A DNA stretch of 26,893 bases from JAWLGW01 sp964569055 (GTDB taxonomy: Bacteria; Planctomycetota; J058). The translations under genes were made by a program, and so were the position numbers. Under the pieces are notes generated by a model. The model searched no databases. It was not told where the DNA came from and saw only the letters and a program-made list of their open reading frames with translations. The stretch is from NCBI GenBank assembly GCA_964569055.1, contig CAZMSZ010000059.1:1-26893 (forward strand), written 5' to 3'. Positions 23,156 to 26,893 of the stretch are shown here, piece after piece. Position 1 is the stretch's first letter. Each line of letters starts with the position of its first letter.

Positions 23156-26100
23156 TAGCGCGCCTTCCCCTCGAGCACGCCGAGGTCGCGCAGCACCTCG
23201 GAGTGCACGATCGGGGCGACCTCGCCCAGGGNNNNNNNNNNNNNNNNNNNNNNNNNNNNNNNNNNNNNNNNNNNNNNNNNNNNNNNNNNNNNNNNNNNNN
23301 NNNNNNNNNNNNNNNNNNNNNNNNNNNNNNNAGCCGCGTGAGCTGCTTCTCCTTGGCCTCCTTGGGCTCGATCCGGTGCACCTCGCGGCCGAGCTGCGGG
23401 AAGGGCGACAGGAGCTGGTAGTCGGCGAACACCTCGCCCCAGCGGGCGCGGGTCGCCTCGTCGAGCTCGAGCGGGTGGACCAGGCCGACCTCGCCCGTGA
23501 GCTCCACCGGCTCGTCGTCGGCGTCGAGCAGCTCGCGCTCCTCCGAGACGCGGAACGGGCGCGGGGCGCCGCCGCCGGCGGGGTAGTCGCCCCACAGCAG
23601 CAGCCGCACCAGGTGGGTCATGAGCGGGTGGTGCACGAGCAGCCGCTCGAAGTCGCCCGCCTTCCAGCGCCGGCCGGTGACCATGGCCTGCTCCAGGCGA
23701 TCGGGCTGGATCTTGAGCACGTCGCGGAGCTGCTTCTTGAGCAGCCCCCAGGCCTCGACCGCGGCCGCGGCCAGGGCGGGGTCGTCCTTGGCGCCGGGCT
23801 TGGGCAGGTCCTTCTTGAGCTTGCCCTGCTCGTCGCGCACCAGCGGCTTGAGGTCGGGCCCGAGCGCGAACGTGAACCGGCGCGGGCCGAAGTCGAACAC
23901 GCGCGAGCCGTCCGGCTCGAGGTCGCAGTCGGGCACGATCCGGTCCTCGAGCTCGGCGCGGCTCATGCCGCGCGCCTTGGCGATCGCCTCCATGCACTCG
24001 GCGGCGCGCGTCTTGAGCCCCTTGAACTTGAGCTTGGTCGCGATCCCGTTGATCTGCATGAGCGCGGTGTCGCTGCCGATCGTGCGCAGCACCTCGAGCC
24101 CGAGCACCGCGCGCTGATGCTGCGACTCGCCGGGCCAGGCGCGGATCAGCGGGGCCAGCTCGAGCGCGCACACGTCGTCGCCGAGGTGGCCGACCGTCTC
24201 GAGCGCCCACTTCTCCTTGCTCGGCGCCCCCTCGCTCAGCCAGCGCTCGAACAGCCGCCAGGCGAACGCCCCGCGCGAGCGCGGCTCGGCGTGCGCGCGC
24301 AGCCCGGCGATCAGCGGCTGCTCGGCGGCGGGCTCGCCCGCGAGCGGCGCCTTCTGCAGCACGCGCAGCAGCTCGGCCACGTGCTCGTCGGCGAGGCGCC
24401 GCTCGCCGAGCACCAGCGGCGGCAGGTCGGCGGGCGCGACCCAGGCGGGCGGCTTGACCCGCTCGAGCGCGGCCGCCGCCGCGAGCCCGTCGCGCAGCCA
24501 GCCGGGCAGGTCGTCGGTGAGCGGCGGGTAGGCCTTCTCCTCGTGCTCGAGCACCTCGGCCGTGACCCGCCGGCCGGCATCGGGCGAGGCGGCCGCCACC
24601 GCCTCGCGCAGGAGCGGCTCGTGTCCCTGTCGCTTGAGCCCGCGCAGCTGCTCCAGGGCGGCCGCGGCCCGCTTCCCCTTGCCGGCCGCGAGCTCGACCA
24701 GCCCGAACGCCACGTGGCCCGGGTTGGTGTCGAGCCACTCGCGCGCCTGCTTGGGCGCCTTGGAGCCGAGGAGGTCGAGCATGAACGGGGCCAGCTCGGG
24801 CGCCTCGACCGCGGTCAGGGCCGCCATCAGCGCGGCGGCGTCGTCCTTGTTCGCCTTCTTGGCGACGGCCTCGGCGGCCCACTCGAGGTCGGCGACCTCG
24901 GTGTGGGCGAGGAACGCGCGCAGGTGCGTCGGGGTCCGCAGGGGGAGCTTCAGGCGGCGCAGGTGGTGGACCACGAGGTCGGGGCTGGCGAGGCCGAAGA
25001 TCACGCGCTGCGGGGCGTGGTAGTGGTCGACCTCCCAGCCGTGGCCTGCCGGGTCGTAGCGACCGTCGGGCCACGACTCGACCAGCGCCAGCAGCTCGCT
25101 CGGCGCGCCGAGCAGGGCCGCGAGGTGGAACGCGCCCGCGGGCTGGGCGTAGAAGTCCTGCGGGAAGGTGGTCGGGTCGAGCTTCGCCTTCACGCGTCCC
25201 GCGAGCGCCTCGCGCGCGGCGGGCTCGAGGTACGGCAGCACGAACCGGCGGAACCCCTCGAGCAGCTCCTCCTCGGGGCCGGTCGAGATCAGCTCCACCG
25301 CCAGCTCGGCGGCGTCGGCCGGCCCGAGCAGCGCCACGACCGGCGCGAGCATGTCGGCGGTCAGGCGCAGCCCGTTGGCGGTCAGGATCGTGGCCTGGCT
25401 GCGGCCGGTCCCCTTCTCGACCTTGAACACCTTGCGGGCCGCGCCCGGCTCGACCGGCTTCAGCTTGCGCTGCTCGAGCTCGGCGGCGAGGTCGGCCGGC
25501 CGCTTCTCGCGGTGCGCCTGTGAGATCACGTGCACCCAGAACCCGGCCTCTTCGGGCGAGGCGTCGACCTCGAGCCGAGCCGGCGACCAGTCCCACTGCC
25601 AGCCGTACTTGGGCACCTTGATCCGGCGCAGCCGCGCCAGGCAGTCCGCGAGGTCGAACGGCCGCGGGGCGGGGAGAGCCTGCGCCGGCGTGCGTCGCCA
25701 GGTCGCGAACAGGTAGTCCTCCGCCGCCAGGCCGAGGCGACGCTCGCGGCTGGTGCTGGGCGCCGCCAGCGTGCGCGGCGCGGTCGAAGCGGGCCCCGGC
25801 GCGGCGGCGGGCTCGTCGTCGTCGGCGGCGTCATCGCTGCCTGCCCGCGCCTTCTTCTTGGCGCCGCCCTTGGCGCTCGTCGCCTTGGCCTTGCTCGCCT
25901 TGCCCGCGGCCTTGGGGCTCGCCTTGGCAGGCGCGCTCGCGGCGGGGGCCGCGCCGCCGCCGGCCAGCTCGGTGTAGCCCTTCTTGGTCTTCTCCGCGAT
26001 CAGCTTGTCGTACGCGGCGCGCGCGGCGGCCGGCGTGGCGAGCTCCTTGGTCTGGGTCTGCCCCTGCGTGCCCGTGCGCCCGAACTGCACGGTGTAGGCG

Positions 26101-26183
26101 TTGCCGTCCAGGGCGATCGCCCAGAACTTGTCCGACTTGCCGTCCTGAAAGCGGAACTCACGGCGGGCTTCGCGCTGGCTCAT
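23155..26183 (-). CDS. WGR and DUF4132 domain protein (YehI/MolR-like), interrupted by gap
   Basis: 950 N-terminal and 24 C-terminal residues are visible. A WGR domain (about 8-73) contains FWAIALDGNAYTVQFGRTGT, with FGR in place of the name-giving WGR. Next comes a Lys/Ala-rich histone H1-like linker (about 85-116) and an acidic patch (117-125). A long helical-repeat region (about 150-740) follows. DUF4132 begins near 745 (DFGPRRFTFALGPDLKPLV, then LEQAMVTGRRW, FERLLVHHPLMTHLVRLLLWG). After the gap the correct frame reads IVHSEVLRDLGVLEGKAR, a typical DUF4132 end. Frame arithmetic needs a true gap length of 2 modulo 3. DUF4132 normally has well over 33 further residues, so the real gap is probably longer than 100. 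The ATG at 26183 has GGAGGG upstream. E. coli YehI, once called MolR, is the named relative. Confidence 0.88.
23232..23331. other. Assembly gap of 100 N inside WGR-DUF4132 gene
   Basis: This placeholder lies within the DUF4132 domain. Joining the two coding parts requires a true length of 2 modulo 3. The placeholder shifts the apparent frame and produces a spurious 2580-codon ORF from 26183 to 18441. Confidence 0.95.
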
Positions 26184-26204
26184 GGCGTCCCTCCCGGGGG
26201 CCCG

Positions 26205-26210
26205 ATCCTA
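26205..26210 (-). promoter_or_regulatory. -10-like box TAGGAT for the WGR-to-SWIM operon
   Basis: On the minus strand TAGGAT lies 21 bases before the ATG of the WGR gene, with GGAGGG in between, giving a leader of about 15 bases. No -35 is evident. Its place after the LRR gene suggests the operon has its own promoter. Confidence 0.38.
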
Positions 26211-26215
26211 AGCAG

Positions 26216-26236
26216 CGCCTGCGCCGCCGCCAGGCG
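26216..26236 (-). terminator. Hairpin after LRR gene
   Basis: CGCCTG (26216-26221) and CAGGCG (26231-26236) pair around a nine-base loop in the 64 bases between the LRR stop and the WGR start, just upstream of the TAGGAT box. No T tract follows. It could separate the two transcripts. Confidence 0.28.
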
Positions 26237-26247
26237 AGCGGGCGCCC

Positions 26248-26893
26248 CTACGCGGCCGGGGCCGGGAAGCGGGCGCGCAGCCAGGCCGCCACCTCCGGAG
26301 CGAGGTGGCAAGCGTCGGTGCGCAGGGCCTCCAGCGGGAGCGGCTCCAGCGCGCGCACGGCCTCCAGCGTCCAGCTCCGTCCGCACCCGTGGAGGGCCAC
26401 GCGCCGCAGCGCGGGGAGCGTGGGGAGGAGCGTCAACACCGCCGCGCCCGGTCCGCCGCCGTGGTCGGGGTCCCCGAGGGTCAGCTCGCAGAGCGAGGGG
26501 TGCCCGGCCAGCGCGCCGACCCCCGCGTCGGTGATCGCGCTGCAGCGCCACAGGTCGAGGACCTCGAGCCGCGTTTGGCGCGCGATCGCTGCCAGCCCGC
26601 GGTCGCCGAGCCAGTCGGGGTGCTCGCCGTACTCGCTCGGCCCGTGGATCGTGAGCTCCCGCAAGCCGGCCAGCTCGCCCAATCGCTCGATCCCCGCGTC
26701 GCTCGTGAAGCAGCCGCTGAGCGTGAGCGCCCCGAGCCGCGGCATGCGCCGCGCGAGCTTGACGACCGCCCCGATCCGCAGCCGTCCGCCCTCGAGCGAG
26801 AGCCGCTCCAGCGCGTCCAGCCCGTACAGGTAGCCCAGCTCGCGGCTGGTGAGGTAGGGGTCGCGCACGCCGCCCGCCGCGAAGCTGCGGATC
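26248..26893 (-). CDS. Leucine-rich-repeat protein, 5' end outside window
   Basis: The C-terminal 214 residues are visible; the frame stays open to the right edge (IRSFAAGGV reads directly into the repeats), so the start lies outside. Repeats of the cysteine-containing LRR type are visible: LERLSLEGG, LGALTLSGCFTSDAGIERLGEL, LEVLDLWRCSAITDAGVGAL, LCELTLGD, LRRVALHGC. The pattern L-x-x-L-x-L-x-x-C-x-x-(I)-T-D-A-G is typical. LRRs are protein-interaction modules; no enzymatic domain is seen in this part. In related bacteria LRR proteins often occur near WGR-domain genes (general recollection, not checked). Here it precedes the WGR gene by 64 bases on the same strand, but a hairpin and a -10-like box in between suggest separate transcription. 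Confidence 0.82.
   Translation of the reverse strand, partial: IRSFAAGGVRDPYLTSRELGYLYGLDALERLSLEGGRLRIGAVVKLARRMPRLGALTLSGCFTSDAGIERLGELAGLRELTIHGPSEYGEHPDWLGDRGLAAIARQTRLEVLDLWRCSAITDAGVGALAGHPSLCELTLGDPDHGGGPGAAVLTLLPTLPALRRVALHGCGRSWTLEAVRALEPLPLEALRTDACHLAPEVAAWLRARFPAPAA

Noticed and set aside
18441..26183. A single uninterrupted reading frame of about 2580 codons on the minus strand
   Set aside because: It depends on reading through two N runs and out-of-frame parts of MoxR and DUF5682. Only its ends (WGR-DUF4132 and VWA) are real coding sequence; the middle is Arg/Ala/Gly-rich shadow.
1..26893. CRISPR arrays, tRNA or rRNA genes, insertion sequences, prophage or toxin-antitoxin genes
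   Set aside because: I saw no regularly spaced repeats, no tRNA-like cloverleaf, no transposase or integrase motif and no terminal inverted repeats. The search was by eye, so divergent RNA genes could be missed.

Overview
The window is a very GC-rich (roughly three quarters G+C by eye) bacterial chromosome segment. It has dense coding, many GTG starts and three runs of exactly 100 N (8165-8264, 21914-22013, 23232-23331), which look like scaffold gaps of unknown true size. An ECF-type sigma factor with an FATTRWSLVLAA start, two membrane-anchored Hanks-type kinases (one with DWG in place of DFG and a WD40 tail), a sigma-54-like promoter and several large unassigned proteins fit a Myxococcota (Polyangia-like) genome best. 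Planctomycetota is the second choice. This is inference from gene style, since no rRNA or marker gene is present. I see no tRNA, rRNA, IS element, CRISPR array or phage gene.

Layout. 1-830: the first 36 codons of an ECF sigma factor leaving the window on the minus strand, and an EcsC-family protein. 953-3995: a zinc-ribbon protein facing an M23/LysM protein whose metallopeptidase domain is split by insertions and has lost its presumed catalytic histidines, then a divergent unassigned protein. 4057-5343: a small basic protein and an OmpH/Skp-like periplasmic protein with an extra C-terminal domain. 5434-7538: a sigma factor translationally coupled to a membrane Ser/Thr kinase. 7571-7915: a VOC/glyoxalase-fold protein. 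7951-11347: a large kinase-WD40 protein with a TPR-like end, broken by a gap. 11443-13393: a six-TM membrane protein and a secreted PHP-type phosphoesterase behind a sigma-54-like promoter. 13519-16382: a tandem pair of diverged, membrane-anchored alpha-solenoid paralogues.

16399-26183 (minus strand) is the main system: WGR-DUF4132, MoxR AAA+ ATPase, DUF5682, VWA and SWIM proteins, with 1- or 4-base overlaps at the visible junctions. The gene content matches the poorly understood E. coli yehI(molR)-yehL-yehM-yehP-yehQ locus. A MoxR ATPase with a MIDAS-bearing VWA partner suggests an ATP-driven remodelling machine. The WGR and SWIM proteins may supply nucleic-acid or protein recognition, and DUF5682 shows motifs reminiscent of the ChaN/EreA/TraB hydrolase group. 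Upstream lies the 3' part of a leucine-rich-repeat gene, separated by a hairpin and a -10-like box.

Regulation. Most gene or operon heads carry a T-A-n-n-n-T box 7 to 30 bases before the start codon, often so close that the mRNA would be leaderless or nearly so. Two divergent gene pairs share symmetric -10-like boxes. Four convergent junctions carry GC-rich hairpins without a T tract. No gene-free stretch exceeds about 150 bases. Two gaps change the apparent reading frame, so raw ORFs across them are misleading. The calls here use the frame that gives recognisable protein on both sides.
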